Assembly (NCBI RefSeq): GCF_022701255.1
Contig: NZ_CP031705.1
Coordinates: 3,782,001-3,846,000, forward strand
From: Microcoleus vaginatus HSN003
Lineage (GTDB): Bacteria > Cyanobacteriota > Cyanobacteriia > Cyanobacteriales > Microcoleaceae
DNA: 64,000 nucleotides
Direction of reading: 5' to 3'
Shown: positions 45,058 through 53,871 of the stretch, in pieces
Layout: each line of letters starts with the position of its first letter
Position numbering within the stretch: position 1 is the first letter of the stretch
Position numbers and translations under genes: made by a program
Notes under the pieces: generated by a model
The model's input: the letters and a program-made list of their open reading frames with translations, nothing else
What the model was told of the DNA's origin: nothing
Databases searched by the model: none

Positions 45058-45300
45058 TCGATCGGCCTCATAGAATTAAGAAACTGTAAGGCAGTAGAGA
45101 ACTTGGACATAAAGATCACCTAAATCCAGTATGACTTGATCTTCGCCTGAATCTGCAACAGATCTGGGACTGTCGATTTTAGATTTTAGATTTTAGATTT
45201 TAGATGAGGTTGGGGGGGAGAGGGGGACGGCAAAACCTCAGGTATCTGGTTTGTGGCTGTGGTTTGATGTAAATAAGCGATCAATTACGGAAAAATACTG

Positions 45301-46014
45301 ATGTTTACAGGACTAATTCAATCTCGGGGAAAGCTGAAGTCGCTAGGCAACGATTATTTCCAAATTTCCTGCACATCAAACAACTCCTATCAGATTTTAC
45401 AAGATTTAGCCATTGGGGACAGCGTAGCCGTGGATGGAGTCTGTTTGACGGTGGTGGAAGTTCTGCCGCAAGGTTTTGTCGCCGTCGCTTCCCCTGAAAC
45501 CCTGCGCCGCACAACTCTGGGATCATTCCCCGATGCTTTGGTGAACCTAGAAACCTCCCTGCGCGCCGGTAGCAAATTGGGGGGACATTTTGTGACGGGG
45601 CACGTAGATGCGATCGGCACTTTAGCCACATCAACCCAAACCGCCAACGCCTGGGAGATGCGGTTCACGGCCCCACCAACAGCAAATTCGGGATGGCAAC
45701 GTCAAATCGCACCTTACATCGTTTCCAAGGGCAGTATCGCCGTCAACGGCATCAGCTTAACCGTGGCAGATTGCGATGCTGACGGCAATTGGTTTGAAGT
45801 TGCTGTCATTCCCCACAGTTTCGGTGAGACAAACCTCAGCTATTTGCAACCAGGAAGTTTAGTAAACTTAGAAGCAGATATTTTGGGCAAATATGTCGCC
45901 AAATTTCTCCGCAGCGGCTCAAAATCCCATCCCGAACCGTGGGAAGAAACCCCCACAATCAACAGTTTGGGAACAATTACACCAGAATTCTTAGCAGAAC
46001 ACGGATTTATCTAA
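45301..46014 (+). CDS. ribE: riboflavin synthase, alpha subunit
   Basis: The 237-residue protein starts MFTGLIQSRGKL, the hallmark of riboflavin synthase, and has two tandem lumazine-binding domains: the first ends near GGHFVTGHVDAIG (about 96-108), the second contains SKGSIAVNGISLTVADCD and the late motif SLVNLEADILGKY. It converts two molecules of 6,7-dimethyl-8-ribityllumazine to riboflavin. About 25 residues beyond the second domain make it slightly longer than usual. The upstream 240 bp lacks a visible FMN riboswitch. Confidence 0.95.
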   Translation: MFTGLIQSRGKLKSLGNDYFQISCTSNNSYQILQDLAIGDSVAVDGVCLTVVEVLPQGFVAVASPETLRRTTLGSFPDALVNLETSLRAGSKLGGHFVTGHVDAIGTLATSTQTANAWEMRFTAPPTANSGWQRQIAPYIVSKGSIAVNGISLTVADCDADGNWFEVAVIPHSFGETNLSYLQPGSLVNLEADILGKYVAKFLRSGSKSHPEPWEETPTINSLGTITPEFLAEHGFI

Positions 46015-46026
46015 TCGTAGATCAAA

Positions 46027-46083
46027 CTCGGCGGTTGAAACCGCTACTATACAAACGAAGTCCGTCTCTGCGGACTAAAGAAT
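46027..46083. repeat. dispersed repeat, reverse-complement copy of 39422-39479
   Basis: The stretch CTCGGCGGTTGAAACCGCTA and the following ACTATACAAACGAAGTCCG match, with a few differences, the reverse complement of the repeat ending the 39.4-kb palindrome cluster. It contains the internal palindrome CGGCGGTTGAAACCGC. Next to it a GTGCGTC hairpin has arms 46093-46101 and 46142-46150. Confidence 0.8.
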
Positions 46084-46189
46084 AAAGTTTTCGGGTGCGT
46101 CAGCAGCGAATTATTCTATCAATAATTGACTGTTCAAAGCAGACGCACCCCACTAACTCTGAATTCTCTCTCTGCTTCATCAATTGATG

Positions 46190-46254
46190 GGACGGGCAAG
46201 ATGCCCATCCCACAAGAAAAAATAACTCTTGTGGGATGGGCATCTTGCCCGTCC
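46190..46254. terminator. perfect 27-bp-arm hairpin between convergent genes
   Basis: Arms at 46190-46216 and 46228-46254 are fully complementary with an 11-base A/T loop. The arms contain GGGCAAGATGCCCATCCCAC. It lies between ribE and the GT2 gene, which converge, so it should end both transcripts. The same motif family is part of the repeats at 43.2 and 51.8 kb, so it may have arrived as a mobile repeat. Confidence 0.8.
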
Positions 46255-46288
46255 TAATTATTTTGGCAAGAGATCTATTAATAAAACT

Positions 46289-47179
46289 CTATTCCTCAAC
46301 AAAATTGTTTTTCTCCCAAAACAATCCCGCAGCAATTCCCGCCTGAGAAACTAAAAACAATGCAGCAATTAATAGCTTTTGAAAGCCCGGTGCGTGGAAA
46401 AATGGATAAGTTAGCAAATTCAGATAAAATGACGGATGTTGTAGTTTCCCATTAGCCCCGCGTTTCGAGATCATTTGCTGAAACAAAAAAGCACCTCTAC
46501 CATAATTGAATTGCTGTTTCCAAAATTTGCGAAGAGTTAGTGCGTGTGAGTGATAAACTATAACTTCGGGAGCGTAAATTGCGGCATTGCCCGAATGCAA
46601 CCACCGAGCGCAAAATTCCCGATCTTCTCCAGCCGCGAGAGAAAAAGTCGTGTCAAAGCCGCCGATTTTTTGGAAAGCCTCAGCGGGAAGGGCAAAATTG
46701 TTAGAAGTGAAAAATTGCGCGCGATCGCCAATAGCATTATAGTAACTGTAAAGGTAATCGATCAGTTGCTGGCTGGCAGTAGAATAAATGTTATCCGGCA
46801 GCGCGTTTACAGTTCGACCTCCGATTAAGCAATCTGGTGTTTCCACAAATCGCTTTTCCAGATTTTGCAGCCAATCTACCCCCACAGTACAGTCATCGTC
46901 TGTAAACACTAAAAATTTGCCTTCTGCGGCAAAAGAGCCAGTATTTCGCGCCGTTGCAGGGCCAGAGTTGGGTTGTGTCAGAAGTGTGATATTTAGTTGA
47001 TTTTTAAAAGGGGAAATTGTATTTTCTACAGAGATTTCGGTGCTATCGTTGACCACGATCACTTGAAATTGATCACGCGGATATTCAATTTCAACAAAAG
47101 ACTGAATACACGCCGCTAATTTATCGGGGCGATTGTAGGTTGGAACAATAATTGAAAATAGAGTTTTAGCTTGGTTCAT
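46289..47179 (-). CDS. family 2 glycosyltransferase
   Basis: The 296-residue protein begins FSIIVPTYNRPDKLAACIQS, the GT-A nucleotide-binding start of GT2 enzymes. The metal-binding DxD is seen in VFTDDDCTVGVDWLQ, and FSLAAGEDREFCARWLHSG supplies the acceptor-side ED motif. The C-terminus has one or two hydrophobic segments (LLIAALFLVSQAGIAAGLFW) and could anchor it to the membrane. It is 15 bp downstream of the large GT39-like gene on the same strand. The sugar and acceptor are unknown. Confidence 0.92.
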   Translation of the reverse strand: MNQAKTLFSIIVPTYNRPDKLAACIQSFVEIEYPRDQFQVIVVNDSTEISVENTISPFKNQLNITLLTQPNSGPATARNTGSFAAEGKFLVFTDDDCTVGVDWLQNLEKRFVETPDCLIGGRTVNALPDNIYSTASQQLIDYLYSYYNAIGDRAQFFTSNNFALPAEAFQKIGGFDTTFSLAAGEDREFCARWLHSGNAAIYAPEVIVYHSHALTLRKFWKQQFNYGRGAFLFQQMISKRGANGKLQHPSFYLNLLTYPFFHAPGFQKLLIAALFLVSQAGIAAGLFWEKNNFVEE

Positions 47180-47194
47180 GATAACTAATAACTT

Positions 47195-49462
47195 TTAATT
47201 TTTCAAGCGATATAGCACCGACTCAGTATTAAAATCTTTACCAAAAACTGGTTGCAGCGGGCCCTGGGCACTTGTCAGCCAAGATAGAGCTTTTCTGGTA
47301 GCTGAGTCTGTCTCAGTCAGGGGGCCGAATCCCACAGTCCTAATTTTATTTTGCCGCAGGTTGTCAATCCATGCCGAAAGTCGATCGGCTCTAAACGGCA
47401 CATATAAAACTTGTCTGTCCAAATTTCTCCCGTAAAACAGGTAGCTGCGCGAACTTAAAAAGAAGCCTATTCTTTCATCTGGTACTGTATTTTTATCAAT
47501 ATATTCGTAAATACCACGATACAGCTCTGTGCGTGCAAAATCTCGCTTTTCCCTCCAATGACCAATTACTATTAATCCTATACACACACCAATTATCACT
47601 ATATAAATTGATTTTCTGCGGGTGGGAAATAGATGATTCAGCCATCCGAAGCCAGGATTGATTTTCAACCATATCGCAGCCAGAGTCAGTGACGCAATAT
47701 AAAATATCGGATATGGTAATATATATTGCCAACTCGGAGCTAATATTTTACCGATACTATTAATAGCTCCTACTGGATTAGACTTAAAATTGTCAATCAA
47801 CAAACTCCCCCAAACAATGCTATCTCCGGTGAAAGAAGCATTTTTAATATAATCAAAAATTGTGTTGCTAGTAATTCCGAACAAACCACTAACCAAAACC
47901 ACTGCCAGAACAACTTGATTTTGAGTTTTCAAGAGAGTTGCTGTAGCTGCTGCTGCGACGGCGAGTACGCTTAAAAAGGGAAATCCGTATCTGAGGTTAA
48001 AACCGAGTATAGGGCTGAGTTGACCGATCGACTCTCCGACAGTACCGGAGGTGTAAGGTGTAATTAGGTACAGAATTCCTGTACAGGCGAGAACTACAAT
48101 TAAAATGATATTATTTTGATTAATTATTCTGGTTTTACCTTTGCTCAAAGCCAGAGGCGCTGCCAATACCTGAAGTGCGATCGCCAGAAATGGCAGTTGC
48201 AACCTAATAATAATTTGTAAGCCGACAGTTTGCCAGTGGGAAAAATTGCTGGGATTAAATTGAGCTGCTAAAGTGCTTTGCCAAATCTTTAGAAGTGGCG
48301 AAGCGGGCCGCTGCTGTACCGGAGGTATTGGAGACGGTAAGGGAACAGGCTCTAAGGGAATTTTAATATCGCCGACTTCGGCGACAGGATAATTGATTTG
48401 CAGCAAGTTTCTCGCATACCAAAAACATCCTAAAAGCAAGCAACAAGCTATGCCGCACAGTAACACTGGTTTGAGAAAGTGGCGAATTCTAAATTTAGCT
48501 GGTGTGGAATTTTTATTAACCGCGAATCTTTTAATTTCTAATATTGCTAATCCTCCTAAAAGTGAGGCTGCATAGACTATTCCAGTGATTTTTATGCCGG
48601 CTAGCATTCCTGTGGCTGCCAAAAATAGGGAAAGTTCGGATTGCGATCGGCTGCTATGATAGGATAAACCTAGATACAAACCCACTGTAAATATTGCAGC
48701 TAGCGGTAAGTCTGGGTGAATGGTGTTAACTTGGTTGAGCATCATCGGTACTGTCAATACTAAAGATGCTGCTGCCATACCGTGAAGTCGCGTTGCTCCA
48801 AATTTTACGCTCAAGAGATAGACGGCAATTCCCTCAAGTACCCAAGCAATTACCAGGGGAAAAGCTGCGAGAAAGTCTTCTTTGAATGGGATTACACACA
48901 AAGCAGATAAAACGTGCCAATTGTAGGGATATACTCTGGCTTGTTCTTGTTCAAAAATCCAATTTCCGGCGGCATCTAATAAGGTAAATGAATGCGTTTG
49001 ATACCATCGGGCGATCGCAGGTAGGTGAAACCACAATGAATCATAATTGGTTGTGGGTTTGGTTGCGAGAGTTTCCAACAGCAGAAATCCTGCAACAGCG
49101 GTGGCAAAAATAATTAGGAATTCGGATAATCCCAGAGGTCGCTTAAGTTTGGGAATCGGCGACTCGGAGAAGGTAAAAGTTTTGTGGTTTTGGGTATAAA
49201 TCAGGATGAAGCCGATCGCACAAATCAGAATTTCAGCTATAATCACCCCAGCAATATTTAGGCGATCGGCACTTCCTAAAATCAAGCCTGTACAAACTTG
49301 TGCAATACTCCATCCCGTCAGGAGTACGAGGAGAAAATGGGGAAATGAATAGTTATTGTTTTCTTTCTGATTCTCGAAGGCAAGAGACAAGCTTAAGGGA
49401 ATCGGGCCGACTAGAATAATCAGAAATAAAATTAATTCCCACAAATGCTGCGCTATTAGCAT
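47195..49462 (-). CDS. polytopic glycosyltransferase, GT39/GT-C-like
   Basis: The product is about 755 residues from the ATG at 49462; a longer frame to 49555 would run through a strong hairpin (49490-49530) and is rejected. It has a dozen or more membrane segments and a first loop with NYDSLWFHLPAIARWYQTHS, matching the GT-C pattern in which an acidic residue follows the first helices. A C-terminal soluble region (about 660-755) includes RIGFFLSSRSYLFYG. Such enzymes use polyprenyl-phosphate sugars to glycosylate proteins, lipids or polysaccharide on the outer face. It forms a unit with the GT2 gene downstream, suggesting shared cell-surface glycan synthesis. Confidence 0.82.
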   Translation of the reverse strand: MLIAQHLWELILFLIILVGPIPLSLSLAFENQKENNNYSFPHFLLVLLTGWSIAQVCTGLILGSADRLNIAGVIIAEILICAIGFILIYTQNHKTFTFSESPIPKLKRPLGLSEFLIIFATAVAGFLLLETLATKPTTNYDSLWFHLPAIARWYQTHSFTLLDAAGNWIFEQEQARVYPYNWHVLSALCVIPFKEDFLAAFPLVIAWVLEGIAVYLLSVKFGATRLHGMAAASLVLTVPMMLNQVNTIHPDLPLAAIFTVGLYLGLSYHSSRSQSELSLFLAATGMLAGIKITGIVYAASLLGGLAILEIKRFAVNKNSTPAKFRIRHFLKPVLLCGIACCLLLGCFWYARNLLQINYPVAEVGDIKIPLEPVPLPSPIPPVQQRPASPLLKIWQSTLAAQFNPSNFSHWQTVGLQIIIRLQLPFLAIALQVLAAPLALSKGKTRIINQNNIILIVVLACTGILYLITPYTSGTVGESIGQLSPILGFNLRYGFPFLSVLAVAAAATATLLKTQNQVVLAVVLVSGLFGITSNTIFDYIKNASFTGDSIVWGSLLIDNFKSNPVGAINSIGKILAPSWQYILPYPIFYIASLTLAAIWLKINPGFGWLNHLFPTRRKSIYIVIIGVCIGLIVIGHWREKRDFARTELYRGIYEYIDKNTVPDERIGFFLSSRSYLFYGRNLDRQVLYVPFRADRLSAWIDNLRQNKIRTVGFGPLTETDSATRKALSWLTSAQGPLQPVFGKDFNTESVLYRLKN

Positions 49463-49489
49463 AAGCTGCAAGTTACCATTTTTTATCAG

Positions 49490-49530
49490 TTTTTCCTCGT
49501 TACCCGAAAGAGCCTGGTAACGAGGAAAAA
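49490..49530. repeat. 15-bp-arm hairpin in the leader of the GT39-like gene
   Basis: The arms TTTTTCCTCGTTACC (49490-49504) and GGTAACGAGGAAAAA (49516-49530) are perfectly complementary with an 11-base loop. On the minus strand it ends in a T run, so it could terminate a transcript coming from the M23 gene side or attenuate the glycosyltransferase gene. It resembles palindromes at 39.3 kb. Confidence 0.8.
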
Positions 49531-49629
49531 CCACGAGTTCGCGTGCTGGTTGCACAAAACATTAATTTTCTTGTGGGGTGCGCTTTTCGACCGTTCCACA
49601 AGAAAATTTATCTAGCCAATCCCCAATTT

Positions 49630-51591
49630 TTACCTGTTAGCTTGCTTCTGAATTTTGGGTTTGACGGCTGCGGCATCTTTGGGCTTAGAAGTATCAGCTT
49701 TTAAGAATTCCGGGAATGGCGGCTGGAGGTTGTGAACTTCGATGTCCATTCCCAGCGGCAGAGGTGGAAGCTGGGGCAGATCGTTTTCCCAATCCTTGAG
49801 TGAGTTAGCGGTTTGTATTTCCACCATTTTCGGCATTTGCGGTACTTTGGCGGTTTCCAAAGTGCCGATCATTTTTGCCAGAGCGAATTCTAGCTGAGAG
49901 CCCGGGTCGATCGCCACCCAACCCTGGTCAGTCATTTGGCGAACCTCGAAGTGAAGGTGAGGCCCTGTAGACATTCCCGTACTCCCGACGCGGCCGATCG
50001 TCTCTCCCTGTTTCACGAACTCTCCCGGTTTCACAAACAGTTCCGAAAGGTGGGCGTAGAGAGTTTCCTGAGACTTTTTGTTGTGGTTGAGAACCACTGT
50101 CAAACCGTAACCGCCCAACCAATCGGCGATCGCCACTTGACCGGCATAGGCCGCCAGTACAGGCGTTCCCATCGGAGCCCCCAAGTCAGTTCCGGTGTGA
50201 AACCTGCCGTAGCCCAGAACTGGGTGAGTCCGCCACCCAAACGGCGAAGTAATTGCCGAAGCAATAGATAGCGGGAACAGCAAGCTGGTGTTGCCATTTC
50301 CGGGGACGCCTGGGGGACGCGGCGTGAGATTGTAGTAAGCAAAACCGGTATTGCTGCCGCTGCTGACACTAACGGCACCGACTTGAACCGGCCCGAGTCC
50401 CATGCTGGGCGCTGGAGCGCCGCCGCCGTAAGATGCAGATCCGGCATAATATCCTGCGTCTGCCGAGTAGCCTGCGTCTGCCGAGTAGCCTGCGTCTGCC
50501 GAGTAGCCTGCGTTTGCCGAGTAGCCGATGTTAGCCGGGTATCCTGCGTCTGCCGAGTATCCACCGCCTGCTGAGTAGCGCGGGGGTGCGTAAGCAGATT
50601 CCCGCGGGTTTGAACTCTCCCAAACCTGGCTGCCTATTTGTTGAACGGCTTGACCGAGTTTACTGACAGGATTCCCGTTACTATTTCCGGCCACAGTTCC
50701 CCGAACATTTTCTGGAATGCTTTCTGGCAGATTTCGAGGAGGAGGGGCTGCAATATAGCGCTCCTCTGCGATCGGAGTTTCCTCTGTGTAGTTTGGTTCT
50801 CCGGCATCTGCTGTCACCGGCTCGGAAACAGGAGGAGGCGCGCACAAACCGCTTTCTTCGCAGCCGGGCGATCGTTCTGCAAACTCTATTCTTGTTGGCG
50901 GTTCGTACTCTGCGTAGTCTTCATACTCGGTGGTAGCGCCAATGCTGTAGTCTGTTTGGTCGATTTCAGCGTGGGCTGGGTTAACTGGCGCTTCAAAAGG
51001 CTCCTGGGCCGTCGCTTCTGGCAGGGGAATCAGGTCGGGTTCTGGCAGATAATATTGCGTGGGAGGTGGTTCGCTGGCGTACTCCGGCTCACTGGGCGGT
51101 GCGGCATCGAAAGGCTCGGACGGTGGAACTTCTGCCTGCGGTTCAGGGTATGGTTCTGGCTCGACTTGGCTGTATTCGGGTTCCGGGGGCGGGAGAGGAG
51201 CTTCAAATAATGGCTGGAGGTCTGCTGCGCCGGGGGCGGCTTGTTCTACTGGCGGAGTTTCGGCTTGGGCCCACACTAGGCCTTTGCTGAGCAGTCCCAG
51301 ACTGGCAAGGCAACCCAGTCCCACCAGCAGTGAGCGATCGCACAAAAGGCGCGATCGAGTCCGGGTGCCTGTAGGGTTCTTTTTTTGCTGTTTGGTGTTC
51401 AAAGGGGCTGTTATTTGCTTGTCTGGAACTGGTTTCACGATTTTTTTTCCCAACTCAACAGGGGGCGCAAGGATCTCGAAGTCAGGATCGAATGTATGGC
51501 AATCCTTGTCTTTATATACAGGCCTAACTGATTTTACCGGGCTTGAGGCAATTTTTTTTGCCCATAGAACAAGCTCGAATGCCTTGCACAT
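49630..51591 (-). CDS. M23 metallopeptidase with proline-rich and GYSADA repeat regions
   Basis: The 653-residue protein has an N-terminal cytoplasmic tail of about 80 residues, a membrane anchor (LLVGLGCLASLGLLSKGLVW), a long Pro/Glu-rich region, six to seven tandem GYSADA-type hexapeptides (about 335-385), and a C-terminal M23 domain (about 435-560). Zinc ligands are visible in RFHTGTDLG and GPHLHFEV. These enzymes cut peptidoglycan cross-bridges, or act as inactive activators; here both motifs are intact. The hexapeptides come from an 18-bp DNA repeat at about 50450-50580. It is likely anchored in the membrane with the enzyme domain in the periplasm. Confidence 0.93.
   Translation of the reverse strand: MCKAFELVLWAKKIASSPVKSVRPVYKDKDCHTFDPDFEILAPPVELGKKIVKPVPDKQITAPLNTKQQKKNPTGTRTRSRLLCDRSLLVGLGCLASLGLLSKGLVWAQAETPPVEQAAPGAADLQPLFEAPLPPPEPEYSQVEPEPYPEPQAEVPPSEPFDAAPPSEPEYASEPPPTQYYLPEPDLIPLPEATAQEPFEAPVNPAHAEIDQTDYSIGATTEYEDYAEYEPPTRIEFAERSPGCEESGLCAPPPVSEPVTADAGEPNYTEETPIAEERYIAAPPPRNLPESIPENVRGTVAGNSNGNPVSKLGQAVQQIGSQVWESSNPRESAYAPPRYSAGGGYSADAGYPANIGYSANAGYSADAGYSADAGYSADAGYYAGSASYGGGAPAPSMGLGPVQVGAVSVSSGSNTGFAYYNLTPRPPGVPGNGNTSLLFPLSIASAITSPFGWRTHPVLGYGRFHTGTDLGAPMGTPVLAAYAGQVAIADWLGGYGLTVVLNHNKKSQETLYAHLSELFVKPGEFVKQGETIGRVGSTGMSTGPHLHFEVRQMTDQGWVAIDPGSQLEFALAKMIGTLETAKVPQMPKMVEIQTANSLKDWENDLPQLPPLPLGMDIEVHNLQPPFPEFLKADTSKPKDAAAVKPKIQKQANR
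50450..50580. repeat. 18-bp tandem repeat inside the M23 gene
   Basis: About seven copies of an 18-base unit like GTAGCCTGCGTCTGCCGA are in tandem, in frame, encoding GYSADA hexapeptides. The middle three are nearly identical and outer copies diverge (GYPANI, GYSANA), as expected from unequal exchange. Copy number is likely to vary between strains. Confidence 0.88.
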
Positions 51592-52136
51592 TCAGTCGCG
51601 CTCGATATCCGGTTTTTTTGATCCCGAGGGCACTTGCGTAAAAGTGTCTTAGGGCCACAATGATGATAGCGCTTTGGCGTTCGTCTATGTTAATTAGTTG
51701 CCTATATTTCTCGGGTTATGCAAAATTTCGGCGCAGTTGGTCGTCCTGAGATATTGCACCATTCTCAATAATCTTTTCAGGGCCGGCTCTCCTGCCCACC
51801 CTACAAGAAAATCTGCGGGAGCATCTCACTTTTGCAGCCAAGCCCAAAATTGGAGCCAGGAGCCAGGAGTCAGGAGTCAGGAGGAAAGAGGAAGAAGGAA
51901 GGAGGAAGAAGCCAGAATAAGTGTTTTTACAAATATGAGATGCTCCCAAATCTACTCTTTGTGGAACAGGCATCTTGCCTGTTCTTGAGTATGGTGCAAG
52001 ATGTGAGTTGTCCTACAACCGCTGACTCATCGCGATTTTTTCCTTAAAGCTGGCGCTGCCTTTAAACTACGCGGACAAAATTTTTGATTGTTTAGAATAC
52101 AAGCTAAATGATTCGCTTGGGGATGGATGGGTTTTC
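51592..52136. repeat. nested inverted-repeat elements between the M23 gene and pgeF
   Basis: An outer element has arms 51754-51768 and 51985-51999 (TTGCACCATTCTCAA and its near complement). Inside it a second inverted repeat has arms 51817-51828 and 51936-51947 (GGGAGCATCTCA / TGAGATGCTCCC) enclosing a purine-rich stretch. The layout looks like one repeat inserted in another. The rest of the spacer shows no gene. Confidence 0.75.
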
Positions 52137-53015
52137 ATGACTTTAGCTGGCGATCTCTTGACAAATTTTCCTGACTGTGAAGGCGCCGGACAACCTGACG
52201 GTATTAGTTGGGACTGGCAGAGCTGGCAAGGCTTGCCTTATCTGACTTGTAGCTTGCTTTCTCGATGGTCTCACGGCTTTTTTACTCGCGATTTCTCGCC
52301 CCAGGGGCCGATCGATCTGACGGAAGTTCTGGAACCTGGAGCTAAGGTTTACCGACTTCAACAGGTACACGGCAATGGGGTACTCAAAACGAGTGAGTTG
52401 TCCCCGGTTGTGGCTCCGGGCCCGGAAACCGATGTCCCAAGCTATGCTGAGGCTGATGGCTTGGTGGCCGAGCGAGAATTGGAGGCGCTGTGGGTTTGCT
52501 CGGCTGACTGTGTGCCGGTGCTGATTGCTGACGATCGCACGGGACTGGTTGCGGCAGTTCACGCGGGTTGGCGCGGGACTGCTGCTAAGATATTACCAGA
52601 GGCGATCGCTCAACTTGTGGCACAAGGCAGTCAACTAGAAAATCTGAAGATTGCTATGGGGCCGGCGATCGCTGGAAAGGTTTACCAGGTATCTGTGGAA
52701 GTAGCAGCGGAACTGGGAGCCACTATTGCTCCTAAGAGTGGCGTTAGTGCGACAGCCGACGGCATTCTAGAGTTTTTGCACCAACTGCCAGAAACGCCTG
52801 TCTTGGCCGATCCAGAACCGGGAAAGGTACGCTTGGATGTTCGCCTCTGCAATGCTTTGCAATTGCAGCAGTTGGGGATCGATTTTTCTCAAGTGGCGAT
52901 CGCTCCTTTCTGTACTTATTCTGACTCGGCTCGCTTTTTTTCGTACCGCCGCGATCGACTTAAAAAAATCCAGTGGTCGGGAATTGTGAGCGCCGGCGGC
53001 ACAAGTTCCTTCTGA
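52137..53015 (+). CDS. pgeF: peptidoglycan editing factor, PgeF (DUF152/YfiH)
   Basis: The 292-residue protein has the family metal-binding residues: H78 in QQVHGNGV, C125 in SADCVPVLI, and H142 in VHAGWRGT. Bacterial PgeF removes wrongly incorporated residues from peptidoglycan precursors; earlier reports called such proteins polyphenol oxidases. The block usually GPAIGPCCYEV reads GPAIAGKVYQVSVEV here, so one conserved cysteine is lost, but the core site remains. A 12-bp-arm hairpin (53017-53028 with 53095-53106) follows the stop codon and may end the transcript. Confidence 0.9.
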   Translation: MTLAGDLLTNFPDCEGAGQPDGISWDWQSWQGLPYLTCSLLSRWSHGFFTRDFSPQGPIDLTEVLEPGAKVYRLQQVHGNGVLKTSELSPVVAPGPETDVPSYAEADGLVAERELEALWVCSADCVPVLIADDRTGLVAAVHAGWRGTAAKILPEAIAQLVAQGSQLENLKIAMGPAIAGKVYQVSVEVAAELGATIAPKSGVSATADGILEFLHQLPETPVLADPEPGKVRLDVRLCNALQLQQLGIDFSQVAIAPFCTYSDSARFFSYRRDRLKKIQWSGIVSAGGTSSF

Positions 53016-53259
53016 GGGCATTTGGCAGAAGGTAAAATTGTAGACGGCCAAGATAAAAATAAAAATCTTTGGATTCATTATTTTTTATTTCCAACTGCCA
53101 AATGCCTTCTATCTTCTACCTTGCTAAGGTTTGCTGGTTCCTGTTTTAAAGCACCAAAAACTAGCAGCAAAACTTTTGGGAAAGCGGCCCAAGCCCCCGC
53201 CCCGCTTTCCTCTCTTGTTAAGATTACTCTATAACGAGAGTCTTCAGCGGGTTATTACA

Positions 53260-53871
53260 ATGAGTGAGCCAACTCCCTATCAACTGCTTGAAGTCGATGA
53301 AGATGCTTCCTTTGATGAAGTGCAAGAGGCCCGCATACGCCTAGGTGAGCAGTACAGCGGTGACAAGAAACGTTTGGAATTGATCGAAGCAGCTTATGAC
53401 GCGATCCTCATGGATCGCCTCCGGCAGCGACAGGAAGGTAAAATTAAAGTACCTGAACGCATCCGCTTTCCTGAGCGGCTGACGCCCCCGCCCGCAAGCT
53501 TTACTCCGTCTCCTCCTAGTGGCAGCCCAGCTTGGTTGCAGCGGCTAATCGATACTCCGAGTCGATCGGACATTTTGTGGCCGGCTGGGGTGTATGTGGG
53601 GTTGAGCGGACTGAGTATTTATCCCGCGGCTAATGATTCTTTACTACAGTTGACTCTCGCTCTTGGGGTCGGCTGTTGTCTTTATTTTCTTAATCGCAAG
53701 GAACAAAAATTTGGTCGGGCAGTGCTGCTGACTGTGGCTGGCCTGGTTATAGGCTTGTTGCTGGCAGGCTTTTTGGGTTCTTTGGTCAGTCCGGCATTTA
53801 TAACAACAGAGAAATTTATCGCTTTGTTTACGTTTTTAATTCTGTGGCTGGTCAGCGCTTTTCTGCGATAG
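53260..53871 (+). CDS. CPP1-like protein (DUF3353), J-like domain plus membrane segments
   Basis: The 203-residue protein is read from the ATG at 53260 (MSEPTPYQLLEVDEDASFDE); a longer upstream frame is less likely. The N-terminal 60 residues resemble a J domain (YQLLEVDEDASFDEVQEARI, LIEAAYDAILMDRLRQRQ) but lack the HPD motif that calls Hsp70. Three to four membrane segments follow. It belongs to the family of CPP1, a plant/cyanobacterial chaperone-like protein that stabilises light-dependent protochlorophyllide oxidoreductase. In cyanobacteria a similar role in chlorophyll synthesis is possible. Confidence 0.88.
   Translation: MSEPTPYQLLEVDEDASFDEVQEARIRLGEQYSGDKKRLELIEAAYDAILMDRLRQRQEGKIKVPERIRFPERLTPPPASFTPSPPSGSPAWLQRLIDTPSRSDILWPAGVYVGLSGLSIYPAANDSLLQLTLALGVGCCLYFLNRKEQKFGRAVLLTVAGLVIGLLLAGFLGSLVSPAFITTEKFIALFTFLILWLVSAFLR

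Noticed and set aside
45058..45300. FMN riboswitch upstream of ribE
   Set aside because: I could not find the conserved RFN core; the region contains an ATTTTAG heptamer array instead.
50450..50580. Regular short repeats that might suggest a CRISPR array
   Set aside because: Units are 18 bp, directly adjacent without spacers, and in frame inside the M23 gene, so they are a coding tandem repeat.
51698..52047. Several open frames in the gap before pgeF
   Set aside because: They run through inverted-repeat elements and a purine tract, which explains the lack of stops.
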